A stretch of DNA of 45,121 nt, taken from Methylotenera sp. GTDB taxonomy: Bacteria; Pseudomonadota; Gammaproteobacteria; Burkholderiales; Methylophilaceae. The notes under the pieces are model-generated. The model was not told where the DNA came from. It saw nothing but the letters and a program-made list of their open reading frames with translations, and ran no database searches. Every line of letters starts with the position of its first letter. The first letter of the stretch is position 1. The stretch is from contig JAKFVB010000016.1 in assembly GCA_021732405.1 (NCBI GenBank), forward strand, positions 1 through 45,121, written 5' to 3'. The position numbers were made by a program, and so were the translations under genes. Positions 26,875 through 35,368 of the stretch are shown here, piece after piece.

Positions 26875-29463
26875 ATGATAGATTTACAAAGCCCATTAAA
26901 ACAAGCCATGCAAGCTTGGCGACTTGATTTAAAAACACAGCAACAAGCATTAGAAACAGCGTTTTTCCAACATCAAAATACTGCCAAGCTTTTAAAGCAG
27001 CAATCGCTGTTAATTGATCGATTACTGAAGAAAATATGGTTGCAGGCAAATATTCATGGTGATATCGCGTTAATCGCAGTAGGTGGCTATGGTCGCAATC
27101 AACTGTTCCCTTATTCTGATATTGATTTACTGATTTTACTGCCAGATGCAGACTTCAGCGCTGAAGTTAATGCCTTGCAGAACCAAAAAATAGAAAGTTT
27201 AATTGGCTTGCTTTGGGATATTGGCCTCAATGTTGGCCATAGCGTAAGGACACTGCAAGAGTGCATTGATGAATCTGTGCATGATGTTACTGTACAAACC
27301 AATTTGCTAGAAGCACGTTTGCTGTGTGGCAAAAAAAATCATTTTATTGCCTTTTTAAAAGCCGTTAATCAAACAATGGATGCGGCAAGTTTCTTTGCCG
27401 CAAAGTTTAAAGAACAAGATAATCGCCATGCTAAATTTAACGATACCACCTACAACTTAGAGCCGAATATTAAAGAAAGTCCAGGTGGGCTGCGCGATTT
27501 GCACATGATTCTATGGCTTGCAGTGAGCCAGAATTTAGGTAAAAACTGGGCTGATTTAGCTAAAAATAATATCATCACAAAAGCAGAGTTACGCCAAATT
27601 AAACGCCACGAGCGCAACCTGCAAAACCTGCGTATACGCTTACATTACTTAGCTAAACGTCGTGAAGACCGCTTACTGTTTGATTTTCAGAATGAATTAG
27701 CCAGTGAAATCGGCTGTGTAACAACGTCACGCAAGCGCGCCAGCGAGCAGCTCATGCAAAGCTATTACACCAGCGCGAAATTCATTAACTTAATCAATGA
27801 AATTCTGCTTAAAACTTTTGAAATGATAGCCTACAAAACCAGGCCTAAAATCTTGCCTATTAATGCACGGTTTGAAGCGCACGATGATTTGCTGGAAATC
27901 AAAACAGCCAATGTTCTGCAGCAATATCCAAATGCTATATTGGAAAGCTTTTTATTGCTGCAGCAGCATCCTCAATTAACCGGAATGAGCGCTAATTTAA
28001 TCCGCGAATTGCAACGTGTTAAAAAAATAGTGAATGTCGATTTTCGGCAAGCCGCTGATAATAAAGCCACATTTTTAGCCATTCTGTCGCAGTCAAATGG
28101 CGTCAATCACTCGCTACGTCGCATGAATCGTTACGGTATTTTAGGTGAGTACATTCCCGTTTTCGGCAAAATCGTCGGCCAAATGCAGCATGATTTATTT
28201 CATGTATACACCGTGGATGAGCATATTCTAAATGTACTGGCCAATTTACGCCGTTATGCGAAACCTGAACTCAAACACGAATTTCCGCTGTGTACGCAAT
28301 TATTTAGTGATTTTGATAAGCCACACCTGCTGTATCTGGCTGCGCTATTTCATGATATTGCAAAAGGACGTGGCGGCGATCATTCCACACTTGGCACGAT
28401 AGACGCAAAACGCTTCTGCAAGCTACATGGCTTAGCAAAAGAAGATACAAGTTTAGTCGCTTGGCTGGTGGATGCGCATCTTAAAATGTCTAGTACTGCA
28501 CAAAAATCGGATTTATCCGACCCAGAAGTGATTCAGCAATTTGCGCACTTCGTTAAAACAGAAAAGCGCTTGATAGCTTTGTATTTGCTGACCGTAGCAG
28601 ATATTCGCGGCACAAGTCCTGTGGTGTGGAATGCCTGGAAAGCGCGACTTTTGGAAAGCTTATTTTATGCAACGCAGCATTTATTAAAAAACACCGGGTT
28701 TACCACAGAACAAACGATTCAAACGCGCCAAATTGAAGCCACTGAGAAGCTGACTCGATATGGGCTTAAACCAGAATCTTATCTTGCGTTATGGGAAAAC
28801 GTCGGCAAAGGCTACTTTACGCGTTTTGAATCAGATGAAATTGCTTGGCAAAGCCGCCTATTAACGCCACATGTTTTTTCTGAAAAACCTATTGTACGCG
28901 CACGCTTGAGCCCAAACGGTGATGGCATCCAAGTGATGATTTATACGCGTAATCAAGACGATTTGTTTGCACGTATTTGCAACTTCTTTGATCGTATGGC
29001 TTATAACATCGTACAAGCTAAGATTTATACCACTAGTCACGGCTATGCACTTAATAATTTTATTGTTTTAGATCAATCAGGTAAATCAGTTAGTTACAGT
29101 GGTTTATTAAAATTTATCGAGCTTGAGTTAACGCAAAAAATTACCAGCGCTCAACCATTAGAAGCACCATTACAAGGCAGAATAAGTCGCCAAGTCAAAT
29201 ATATGTCCATTAAGCCACAAGTTGAAATCATCTCTGAAATACAAGGTAATTTTCACACCTTAGCAATCATAGCAGGCGATAGGCCTGGCCTATTAGCACA
29301 TGTTGCAAACGTTTTTTTACAGCAGAACATTGAGCTGCATAATGCTAAAATTAATACCTTAGGCAGTCGCGCAGAAGACAGCTTCTTAATCTCGGCCAAA
29401 CATGGAAAAATAATGTCAGAAAGCCAAATTCAAGCAGTAAAGCAGTGTTTAGTGGTGCTATAA
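26875..29463 (+). CDS. glnD: Bifunctional PII uridylyltransferase/uridylyl-removing enzyme
   Basis: Senses glutamine and (de)uridylylates PII proteins, setting nitrogen regulation. The 862-residue protein has the nucleotidyltransferase motif GGYGR (70-74) with Asp82/Asp84 in YSDIDLLILLP. Next come the conserved ESPGGLRDLHMILW segment and an HD-domain metal site (His493-Asp494 in LFHDIAKGRGGDHS). Two C-terminal ACT domains (about 690-760 and 795-862) bind glutamine. Length matches the family. It follows map closely and ends six nt inside the convergent DUF1428 gene, with no terminator in between. Confidence 0.97.
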   Translation: MIDLQSPLKQAMQAWRLDLKTQQQALETAFFQHQNTAKLLKQQSLLIDRLLKKIWLQANIHGDIALIAVGGYGRNQLFPYSDIDLLILLPDADFSAEVNALQNQKIESLIGLLWDIGLNVGHSVRTLQECIDESVHDVTVQTNLLEARLLCGKKNHFIAFLKAVNQTMDAASFFAAKFKEQDNRHAKFNDTTYNLEPNIKESPGGLRDLHMILWLAVSQNLGKNWADLAKNNIITKAELRQIKRHERNLQNLRIRLHYLAKRREDRLLFDFQNELASEIGCVTTSRKRASEQLMQSYYTSAKFINLINEILLKTFEMIAYKTRPKILPINARFEAHDDLLEIKTANVLQQYPNAILESFLLLQQHPQLTGMSANLIRELQRVKKIVNVDFRQAADNKATFLAILSQSNGVNHSLRRMNRYGILGEYIPVFGKIVGQMQHDLFHVYTVDEHILNVLANLRRYAKPELKHEFPLCTQLFSDFDKPHLLYLAALFHDIAKGRGGDHSTLGTIDAKRFCKLHGLAKEDTSLVAWLVDAHLKMSSTAQKSDLSDPEVIQQFAHFVKTEKRLIALYLLTVADIRGTSPVVWNAWKARLLESLFYATQHLLKNTGFTTEQTIQTRQIEATEKLTRYGLKPESYLALWENVGKGYFTRFESDEIAWQSRLLTPHVFSEKPIVRARLSPNGDGIQVMIYTRNQDDLFARICNFFDRMAYNIVQAKIYTTSHGYALNNFIVLDQSGKSVSYSGLLKFIELELTQKITSAQPLEAPLQGRISRQVKYMSIKPQVEIISEIQGNFHTLAIIAGDRPGLLAHVANVFLQQNIELHNAKINTLGSRAEDSFLISAKHGKIMSESQIQAVKQCLVVL

Positions 29464-29820
29464 ATCAACTATGCTGGTAAAGCCGCCGTAAACCATGCGC
29501 TGTAAATCAAAAGGCATATTATTTTCATCACATAGTCCTGTCATACTCGCATCTGCATGTACTTTTGCGTTCACTTCATCGCGATGTTGCCTTGATTGAA
29601 AAATAATAAATGAAAAAATAACCAGCTCTTCTGCAGAAGCATTTACCGCTTTAGGGAAAGAACCTTTCGCCCATTCTGAGTCCATATCTTCAGCCAAACA
29701 TTCTTTATAAGCGAGCGCACCGTGTTTCATCCATATTTTTCCTGCTTTTGCTGCCATTTCTTTGTAAAAATCTAATTTAGACTTTGTTACAGCCAGCACA
29801 TATCCATCAACATATGACAT
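29458..29820 (-). CDS. DUF1428 family protein
   Basis: A small (120-residue) soluble protein recognised by MSYVDGYVLAVTKSKLDFYKEMA, the central WMKHGALAYKEC and the C-terminal MPFDLQRMVYGGF. The family forms a dimeric alpha-beta barrel and has no established function. The stop overlaps the end of glnD by six nt, tail to tail. It follows a small cupin gene by 37 nt on the same strand, so the two may be co-transcribed. No signal peptide or membrane segment is seen. Confidence 0.85.
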   Translation of the reverse strand: MSYVDGYVLAVTKSKLDFYKEMAAKAGKIWMKHGALAYKECLAEDMDSEWAKGSFPKAVNASAEELVIFSFIIFQSRQHRDEVNAKVHADASMTGLCDENNMPFDLQRMVYGGFTSIVDL

Positions 29821-29857
29821 ATCGATTTATCCTCAAGAAATATGAATAATCTTAAAA

Positions 29858-30157
29858 TTAACCAAATTGATAATGTTTGCGTAGTGGCTTTTTAATATGC
29901 CAGATACAAGATAGGCCTGCAGGGAAAGTCACTAAATCCCCGGTGCCAAAATTCACTGCATCTCCGCCATTTTTAGGCGTTACAGTGACTTCACCCTCTA
30001 AAATATAAGCAACTTCTTGCGTTTGATAACTCCAAGGGAAAGTAGAGCTTTCTTTAGCCCAAATAGGCCAGCTGAACACATTGAGCGCTGCAAGTTTTTC
30101 TGTATCTGGCTTTTCGACGCCGATAACCAAGGTTTCATCATTGAGTGCTTGTTTCAT
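29858..30157 (-). CDS. Small cupin-domain protein (Cupin_3/DUF861 type), copy A
   Basis: A 99-residue single-domain cupin with the core EVAYILEGEVTVTP and GTGDLVTFPAGLSCIWHIKKPLRKHY, typical of the DUF861/(S)-ureidoglycine-like small cupins. It lacks the classical HxH metal motif of the first cupin block, so metal binding is uncertain. It is clearly paralogous to the next gene upstream (30262-30537): both share SW-IW-KE---FP, LLEGE/ILEGE, VTP, and K-L-KHY at the end. A terminator-like hairpin separates them. Function unknown; no catabolic partner genes are adjacent. Confidence 0.82.
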   Translation of the reverse strand: MKQALNDETLVIGVEKPDTEKLAALNVFSWPIWAKESSTFPWSYQTQEVAYILEGEVTVTPKNGGDAVNFGTGDLVTFPAGLSCIWHIKKPLRKHYQFG

Positions 30158-30174
30158 CCTATGCTCCCAAAAAC

Positions 30175-30209
30175 AAAAAAAGCCTAGCTCTAATAGAGGC
30201 TAGGCTTTT
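30175..30209 (-). terminator. Terminator between the two cupin genes
   Basis: AAAGCCTAGC and GCTAGGCTTTTTTT arms (minus strand) form a strong stem with a short bulged loop, followed by a T-run. It lies 53 nt after the stop of the upstream cupin and just before the ATG of the downstream one. It is near-symmetrical, so it would also work on the plus strand. Confidence 0.8.
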
Positions 30210-30261
30210 ATTGTAGACCTAAATTAATTCAAATTAAATCAGGCTTTTACAAACGCAAAAA

Positions 30262-30537
30262 TTAAGAGTGCTTGTAGTGTTTTTTCAACTGTTTAACCAC
30301 TTCCCATTGTGATTTCATGCCTTTTGGGAACACAACGAAATCACCTGCTTTAATAACCACTTTTTCGCCACCTTGTGGTGTTACGTGGATTTCGCCTTCT
30401 AACAAATAAGCGCTTTCTGTCATACCGAAATCTAATGGGAATTTAGACACTTCTTTCTCCCAAATAGACCAGCTAGCAACGCCTAGCTCTTTTAGTTTCT
30501 CTTGTGACGGGTTATGGTCAATAATAATTTGGCTCAT
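30262..30537 (-). CDS. Small cupin-domain protein (Cupin_3/DUF861 type), copy B
   Basis: A 91-residue cupin with ESAYLLEGEIHVTP and KAGDFVVFPKGMKSQWEVVKQLKKHY. It is a paralogue of the gene at 29858-30157, sharing the same layout and many identical core residues, so a local duplication followed by divergence is likely. It keeps neither of the strong metal-binding histidine pairs of cupin enzymes. The tRNA-Ser gene lies 77 nt upstream on the same strand. Role unknown. Confidence 0.82.
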   Translation of the reverse strand: MSQIIIDHNPSQEKLKELGVASWSIWEKEVSKFPLDFGMTESAYLLEGEIHVTPQGGEKVVIKAGDFVVFPKGMKSQWEVVKQLKKHYKHS

Positions 30538-30614
30538 TTTAAATCCTTAAAAAGTGAATAGTGTTCTGTTTAAAAACAAATGCCGCTTCAACATTTAAAG
30601 CGGCACTTAAATTT

Positions 30615-30704
30615 TGGCGGAAGAGGTGAGATTCGAACTCACGGTGGGCTCGCACCCACGACAGTTTTCAAGACTGTAGCATTAAACCGCTCTGCCACTC
30701 TTCC
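30615..30704 (-). tRNA. tRNA-Ser (anticodon UGA)
   Basis: On the minus strand the gene runs from GGAAGAG to CTCTTCC, the discriminator G and an encoded CCA. The anticodon arm is ACAGT-CTTGAAA-ACTGT with anticodon TGA. A long variable arm (CGTGGGTGCGAGCCCACC region) marks it as a class II serine tRNA. The T arm GTGAGTTCGAATCTCAC is intact. It decodes UCA and related serine codons. Confidence 0.97.
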
Positions 30705-30736
30705 TATAAAAATTTTGTTACTTTTTCGACTGTTAA

Positions 30737-30763
30737 TAAAAACAGTCTTTAAGACTGTAGCAT
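30737..30763 (-). repeat. Partial duplicate of the tRNA-Ser anticodon arm, also a hairpin
   Basis: Bases 30742-30763 match 30661-30682 inside tRNA-Ser at 20 of 22 positions (same orientation, copies about 80 nt apart). The two differences turn the copy into a perfect inverted repeat, ACAGTCTT-A-AAGACTGT, followed by TTTTT on the minus strand. It could therefore serve as a weak terminator for the mtnP-def operon, whose def stop is at 30824. Origin may be a partial tRNA duplication or an attachment-site remnant. Confidence 0.6.
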
Positions 30764-30823
30764 GCCGATATGACAACTTCGCACACTGCTATGTTTCTAA
30801 GAAGTCGGCATTATAGCAAACAA

Positions 30824-31357
30824 TTAATCGTCTTGAATATCTTGATTTGGAAAAAGTACGTCAGTAAAACCAAAATCTTTTAAATTTTTAATGCGCATGG
30901 GGTACAAAATGCCGTTTAAGTGGTCGCATTCGTGCTGAACGACCCTGGCATGGAAGCCGCTTACTAGTCTGTCAATCGGATTTCCAAACTGATCAAAGCC
31001 TGTGTAATGCAAGCGCGTATGCCTTGGCACAATGCCGCGCATGTTGGGAACAGACAAACAACCTTCCCAGCCATCTTCCATTTCATCTTGTATTGGCGCT
31101 AAAACGGGGTTAATTAAAACGGTGTAAGGTACTTGTTCTGCATCTGGATAGCGCGGATTTGAGCCAACGCCAAAAATAACCACTTGCAAGCTCACCCCAA
31201 TTTGCGGCGCAGCAATACCTGCGCCATTCATATACGCCATGGTGTCTTGCATATCCTGTATTAACGCATGCAATTCTGGCGTATCAAATTGTGTTACAGG
31301 CAAGGCTTGCTGCAATAAAATTGGGTCACCCATGCGTAAAACTGTTTTAATGGCCAT
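30824..31357 (-). CDS. def: Peptide deformylase
   Basis: Removes the formyl group from nascent N-terminal Met, ahead of Map. The 177-residue protein has the three deformylase motifs: GIAAPQIG (Gln52), EGCLSVP (metal ligand Cys100) and QHECDHLNG (His142, Glu143, His146). It is downstream of the MTIP-like gene by 20 nt rather than paired with fmt. Many betaproteobacteria carry a second def beside fmt, so this may be one of two copies; the window cannot tell. No signal for the exact start beyond the conserved [12 protein letters not shown]. Confidence 0.95.
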   Translation of the reverse strand: MAIKTVLRMGDPILLQQALPVTQFDTPELHALIQDMQDTMAYMNGAGIAAPQIGVSLQVVIFGVGSNPRYPDAEQVPYTVLINPVLAPIQDEMEDGWEGCLSVPNMRGIVPRHTRLHYTGFDQFGNPIDRLVSGFHARVVQHECDHLNGILYPMRIKNLKDFGFTDVLFPNQDIQDD

Positions 31358-31377
31358 TTTTTAACGCATTTAATGTG

Positions 31378-32127
31378 TTAAGTTGCATCATACACGCGCA
31401 CTGTTTCTTCTATTAAAATGCGCACTTTTACCATCGTAAGTTCTAATGTTGCCATTACATCTTCATACTGAATACCGTTTGTACTGTCGCCGCGCCCTGC
31501 TGCCTGATTGGCGATTGGGCATAATGCCGCATACTGCAAACCAAGCTCACGCGCTAATGCCGCTTCTGGCATACCAGTCATACCGACCAATGTAGCACCA
31601 TCACGCTCCAGACGATTAATCTCTGCTGCGGTTTCTAATCTCGGGCCTTGCACACAAGCATACACACCACCGTCATGCAAATTTTGATGGCTATTCTTTG
31701 CAGCTTGCTTGCATAACTGACGCAACGATTCAGAATAAGGTTCAGTGAAATCAATATGCTTAACAGGCAGTTCAATGCCATCATGATAAGTATTTTTGCG
31801 ACCGTGTGTGTAATCTAAAATTTGGTGTGGCAATACAATGTCGCCCGCCCGCAAATCGCTGCTGATACCACCAACAGTTGCAATTGCCAATAAATGTGTG
31901 ACCCCCACAGAATGCAGCGCCCAAATATTAGCGCGATAATTCACTGCGTGCGGCGGAATGGTGTGCCCGCCGCCATGTCGTGCCAAAAACACGACTTCTA
32001 CGCCTGCAATTTCGCCAAAAATAAGCGGTTGCGATGCTTCTCCATACGGAGTACGCGCAATTTGGCGCCTTGTGATGCTTAAATTATCTAGTTGCGTTAA
32101 TCCGGTACCGCCAATAATTCCCAACAT
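31378..32127 (-). CDS. S-methyl-5'-thioinosine phosphorylase (MTIP/MTAP family)
   Basis: Phosphorolyses a methylthio-nucleoside formed from polyamine and homoserine-lactone synthesis, salvaging the purine. The 249-residue protein opens with LGIIGGTGLTQLDNL. It has FLARHGGGHTIPPHAVNYRANIWAL (split here as RHGGGH and NYRAN), ATVGGIS, VYACVQGPRLETAAEI, and VGMTGMPEAALARELGL. The layout closely follows the Pseudomonas thioinosine enzyme rather than the adenosine-specific MTAP, but substrate preference is inferred. It is followed by def on the same strand. Confidence 0.85.
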   Translation of the reverse strand: MLGIIGGTGLTQLDNLSITRRQIARTPYGEASQPLIFGEIAGVEVVFLARHGGGHTIPPHAVNYRANIWALHSVGVTHLLAIATVGGISSDLRAGDIVLPHQILDYTHGRKNTYHDGIELPVKHIDFTEPYSESLRQLCKQAAKNSHQNLHDGGVYACVQGPRLETAAEINRLERDGATLVGMTGMPEAALARELGLQYAALCPIANQAAGRGDSTNGIQYEDVMATLELTMVKVRILIEETVRVYDAT

Positions 32128-32228
32128 ATATTACCTAACCTGTAAAAGCTGCATTATTTGTGAATATTGTAGCGCATGATAGCGGCTTGCGCTGTAGGAT
32201 TAAGCGGTTTTATGGCATACTTTGACCT

Positions 32229-33110
32229 ATGAATGCAAACGAGAAGACCATAGACCTGATGAAAGATAGCCTTGCGGATAGCTTGGAAATTTCTCAAACG
32301 CATTATGAAAATTTTCCTGTTGCATCGCATTTTTTACCCAAGCATTTACGCCACCCGATTGCACTTATTTACACTTTTGCGCGCCAAGCAGACGACTTTG
32401 CCGATGAAGGCCATCATAGGCCCGTAACAAGGCTAGCCAATCTGCAAGGATTTAAAGACCAGCTCGATTTAATTAAAAATAACAGCAGAACAAAATCACC
32501 TTTTTTTACCGAATTTGGCGATATGGTGCGTGAATATAATCTGCCACTCACGCCATTTTATGATCTGCTAGATGCGTTTAGCCAAGATGTGACTAAGACA
32601 CGTTATGCCAATTTTTTTGAGCTTTTAGATTACTGCCGCCGCTCTGCCAACCCTATAGGCGCTTTGTTACTGCATCTTTTTGGAAAAGCCACGCCAGAAA
32701 ATTTAATCTATTCCAATCAAGTCTGTACCGCATTGCAATTAATCAACTTTTATCAAGATATTGCCATTGACTTTGAAAACGACTTTCACCGTAGCCGTAT
32801 CTATCTTTGCCAAGATGAAATGCGTGAATATGGCGTAACCGAAGCGCAAATCGCCAGCCAGCATGTGAATAAAAACTGGGAAAGATTTATGCTGTTTAAC
32901 ATTGAGCGTGCGCAAACCATGTTAAATGAAGGCAAACCGCTAGAGCATATTTTACCTGGCCGAATTGGTTTAGAAATGCGCATGATTATTGGTGGCGGAG
33001 ACCGCATCTTGTATAAACTCAAAAATGTGCAAGGCGATATTTTTAAACATCGTCCGCATTTAAAAGCGTGGGATTGGCCGTTGATTCTGCTGAAGGCTTT
33101 ACTTACTTAA
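32229..33110 (+). CDS. hpnC: Squalene synthase HpnC (hydroxysqualene synthase)
   Basis: With HpnD and HpnE it converts two farnesyl diphosphates to squalene for hopanoids; HpnC turns presqualene diphosphate into hydroxysqualene. The 293-residue trans-prenyltransferase-fold protein has the aspartate-rich motifs ADDFADE (around 57) and FYQDIAIDFENDF (around 177), and IYLCQDEM. A TGGCATACT extended -10-like element ends 7 nt before the ATG and no Shine-Dalgarno is seen. The 3' end is followed 29 nt later by hpnD. A phytoene synthase reading is less likely because the full hpnCDE triplet is present. Confidence 0.93.
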   Translation: MNANEKTIDLMKDSLADSLEISQTHYENFPVASHFLPKHLRHPIALIYTFARQADDFADEGHHRPVTRLANLQGFKDQLDLIKNNSRTKSPFFTEFGDMVREYNLPLTPFYDLLDAFSQDVTKTRYANFFELLDYCRRSANPIGALLLHLFGKATPENLIYSNQVCTALQLINFYQDIAIDFENDFHRSRIYLCQDEMREYGVTEAQIASQHVNKNWERFMLFNIERAQTMLNEGKPLEHILPGRIGLEMRMIIGGGDRILYKLKNVQGDIFKHRPHLKAWDWPLILLKALLT

Positions 33111-33139
33111 CACTATTTTTTGCTCAAATATTTAAACAC

Positions 33140-33985
33140 ATGACGCCACAGCAATATTGCCAACAAAAAGCTGCTCAAAGTGGCTCCAGTTTTACACTCA
33201 GCTTTATCTTTTTACCCAAAACACAACGCCATGCCATGGTTGCTTTATATGCATTTTGCCGTGAAGTGGACGATGTAGTAGATGAGTGCACCGATTTTAA
33301 TGTGGCACAAACCAAACTAAATTGGTGGAAAAGTGAAATTACCAATTTATACGCCAATACCCCACAACATCCAGTCACCAAAGCATTACAGCCATTTATT
33401 GCACCATTCAATCTTGCCCAAGAGCATTTTTTGGAGATTATTGATGGCATGGAAATGGATTTAAAATTCAATCGTTATGAAGATTTTAAGCAATTACAGT
33501 TATATTGCTACCGCGTGGCAAGCGTAGTTGGCTTATTATCCGCGCAGATTTTTGGTTTTAAAAATCGCCAAACACTCAAATATGCACACGATTTAGGTAT
33601 GGCATTTCAGCTGACGAACATTATTCGCGACGTAGGCGAAGATGCGCGCCGTGGCCGTATTTATTTGCCGCTAGACGAATTAAAAAAAGCCAATGTTACT
33701 GAAGAAGATATTCTGCACAGCCGCGAAACAGCGCAAGTAAAAGCGTTGATGGAATATCAAATTGAACGCGCAGAAACCTATTACGATAAAGCCTTGCGTG
33801 AATTGCCGCTTGAAGATGCTAAACAACAGCGCACAGGCCTGATGATGGCCGCGATATACCGCACTTTATTGCGCGAAATTCTACAAGATGGCGCGCAGAA
33901 AGTATTAAATGCGCGTATTTCTCTGGGTGGATTTCGCAAGTTGTCCTTAGTGTATGCGGTATGGCTAAAGCAAACATGGAGCTAA
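33140..33985 (+). CDS. hpnD: Presqualene diphosphate synthase HpnD
   Basis: Condenses two farnesyl diphosphates to presqualene diphosphate. From ATG 33140 (MTPQQYCQQKAAQSGSSF) the protein has 281 residues. The Asp-rich motifs REVDDVVDE and NIIRDVGEDARRGRIYLP are intact. A longer frame from a GTG at 33068 would overlap hpnC and adds residues without homology (VDSAEGFTYLTLFF), so it is rejected. HpnE begins 3 nt after the stop. It provides the substrate for HpnC. Confidence 0.93.
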   Translation: MTPQQYCQQKAAQSGSSFTLSFIFLPKTQRHAMVALYAFCREVDDVVDECTDFNVAQTKLNWWKSEITNLYANTPQHPVTKALQPFIAPFNLAQEHFLEIIDGMEMDLKFNRYEDFKQLQLYCYRVASVVGLLSAQIFGFKNRQTLKYAHDLGMAFQLTNIIRDVGEDARRGRIYLPLDELKKANVTEEDILHSRETAQVKALMEYQIERAETYYDKALRELPLEDAKQQRTGLMMAAIYRTLLREILQDGAQKVLNARISLGGFRKLSLVYAVWLKQTWS

Positions 33986-33988
33986 GCG

Positions 33989-35329
33989 ATGAATAAAAAA
34001 ACAGTGCAAAAAAATAAAATGCACGTAGCGATTATTGGCGGCGGCATGGCTGGCTTATCGGCGGCGGCGGCGCTGGCGGAGGAAGGTATCCAAATCTCAC
34101 TCTTTGAAGCTGGCCCGCACTTCGGCGGACGCGCTCGTAGTGTTGCAATTGAATTTAACAGTCAGACGTTTCAAGTGGATAATGGCCAGCATATTTTATT
34201 GGGCGCCTACGAAGAAACACTGAAACTCCTTGCAAAAGTAGGCGTGGATGAAAAAACTGCCTTTTTGCGCTTACCTTTGGCGCTTAATATGCTTTCGGCG
34301 CGCAACAAACAAAACTTTAAATTAAATTGCGCCAATTTTTTGCCGCATCCATTTAACCAGTTGCTCGGCTTTTTGTTCTGCCAAGGCTTAAGCTTTAGTG
34401 AGCGTATTTCTGCCATCCTGTTCATGGCTAGACTAAAAAAAATCAGCTATCGTTTATCATCCGATGAGCCATTAAAAAACTTTTTGCTTAAAAATGGACA
34501 ATCGCACCTCATCATTAATGTATTGTGGGAGCCTTTATGCCTAGCCGCTTTAAACACACCGATTGAATTGGCTAGCAGTAAAGTATTTTTAAATGTGTTG
34601 CGTGATGCGTTTAGCTATCACAAAACAGACAGCGATTTTTTACTTCCAAAGCTGGATTTATCACAAATTTTATCCACCCCAATTGCGCGCTATTTGCAAA
34701 CAAAAGATGCGCATCTATACACCAATAAACGCATTCGAAACATTCAACCATCTCAAAATGGTTTTCAGGTTTCAACAAGGCTAGAAACGCTAGAGTTCAG
34801 TCATGTCATCATCGCCACCGCGGCTAGAAAACTAAAAGAATTAACGGCTGATTTGCCTAAGTTAGACTTCGTTACCTCTCAAACCGAGCAATATGATGAC
34901 CAGCCGATTTACACGATTTACCTGCAATATCCCAACACCACAGTATTAGCGCAGCCCATGTTAGGCTTAGTAGGTTCAACCAGCCAATGGGTATTTGATA
35001 GAGGCCAACTATGTGGTCAGCATGGTTTAATGGCTGTGGTCATCAGCGCGCAGGGTAAGCATCAAAAACTGTCGCAAGATATGCTGGCGCTTAAAGTGGC
35101 GCAAGAGCTGCATCATGTTTTTCCACACTTACAAAAGCCACTCTGGCACAAAGTGATTGCTGAAAAACGCGCCACTTTTTCTTGCAGCGTTAATTTGCCG
35201 AGGCCAGCTAACCTCACACCCTACCCTAACTTATTTCTGGCGGGCGATTATACCTATGCGGATTACCCTGCGACAATTGAGGGTTCTGTTAGAAGTGGTT
35301 TGGCTTGCGCAAATTTGATTTTAAAGTAG
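33989..35329 (+). CDS. hpnE: Hydroxysqualene dehydroxylase HpnE
   Basis: FAD enzyme that removes the hydroxyl of hydroxysqualene, giving squalene. The 446-residue protein has the dinucleotide-binding VAIIGGGMAGLSAAAALAEEG (residues 13-33), split by the GGGMAG core. VDNGQHILLGAYEETL follows near 57, and the C-terminal NLFLAGDYTYADYPATIEGSVRSG is an amine-oxidase-like FAD region. GGAG lies 7 nt before the ATG at 33989, supporting this start over an internal ATG at residue 11. Squalene-hopene cyclase is not in the window. Convergent with radA across 39 nt. Confidence 0.93.
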   Translation: MNKKTVQKNKMHVAIIGGGMAGLSAAAALAEEGIQISLFEAGPHFGGRARSVAIEFNSQTFQVDNGQHILLGAYEETLKLLAKVGVDEKTAFLRLPLALNMLSARNKQNFKLNCANFLPHPFNQLLGFLFCQGLSFSERISAILFMARLKKISYRLSSDEPLKNFLLKNGQSHLIINVLWEPLCLAALNTPIELASSKVFLNVLRDAFSYHKTDSDFLLPKLDLSQILSTPIARYLQTKDAHLYTNKRIRNIQPSQNGFQVSTRLETLEFSHVIIATAARKLKELTADLPKLDFVTSQTEQYDDQPIYTIYLQYPNTTVLAQPMLGLVGSTSQWVFDRGQLCGQHGLMAVVISAQGKHQKLSQDMLALKVAQELHHVFPHLQKPLWHKVIAEKRATFSCSVNLPRPANLTPYPNLFLAGDYTYADYPATIEGSVRSGLACANLILK

Positions 35330-35368
35330 TCAAAAAATTTCGACTAAAAAAGTGGTTAAGTTTTTTAA

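Noticed and set aside
30580-30816. 78-residue plus-strand frame containing GEIRTHGGLAPTTVFKTVALN
   Set aside because: It is the antisense translation of the tRNA-Ser gene, a well-known spurious protein pattern. It has no ribosome site, and the tRNA is intact.
33068-33139. N-terminal extension of HpnD
   Set aside because: It overlaps hpnC, starts from GTG without a ribosome site, and its residues do not resemble the family. The ATG at 33140 gives the normal N-terminus.
32229-33985. Carotenoid (phytoene synthase) genes
   Set aside because: The two synthase-fold genes resemble phytoene synthases, but their pairing with hpnE and the motif pattern match the hpnCDE squalene route.
35330-35368. 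Terminator between hpnE and radA
   Set aside because: A TAGTC/GACTA hairpin with a run of A/T exists, but its stem is only five pairs with a ten-base AT loop, too weak to call.
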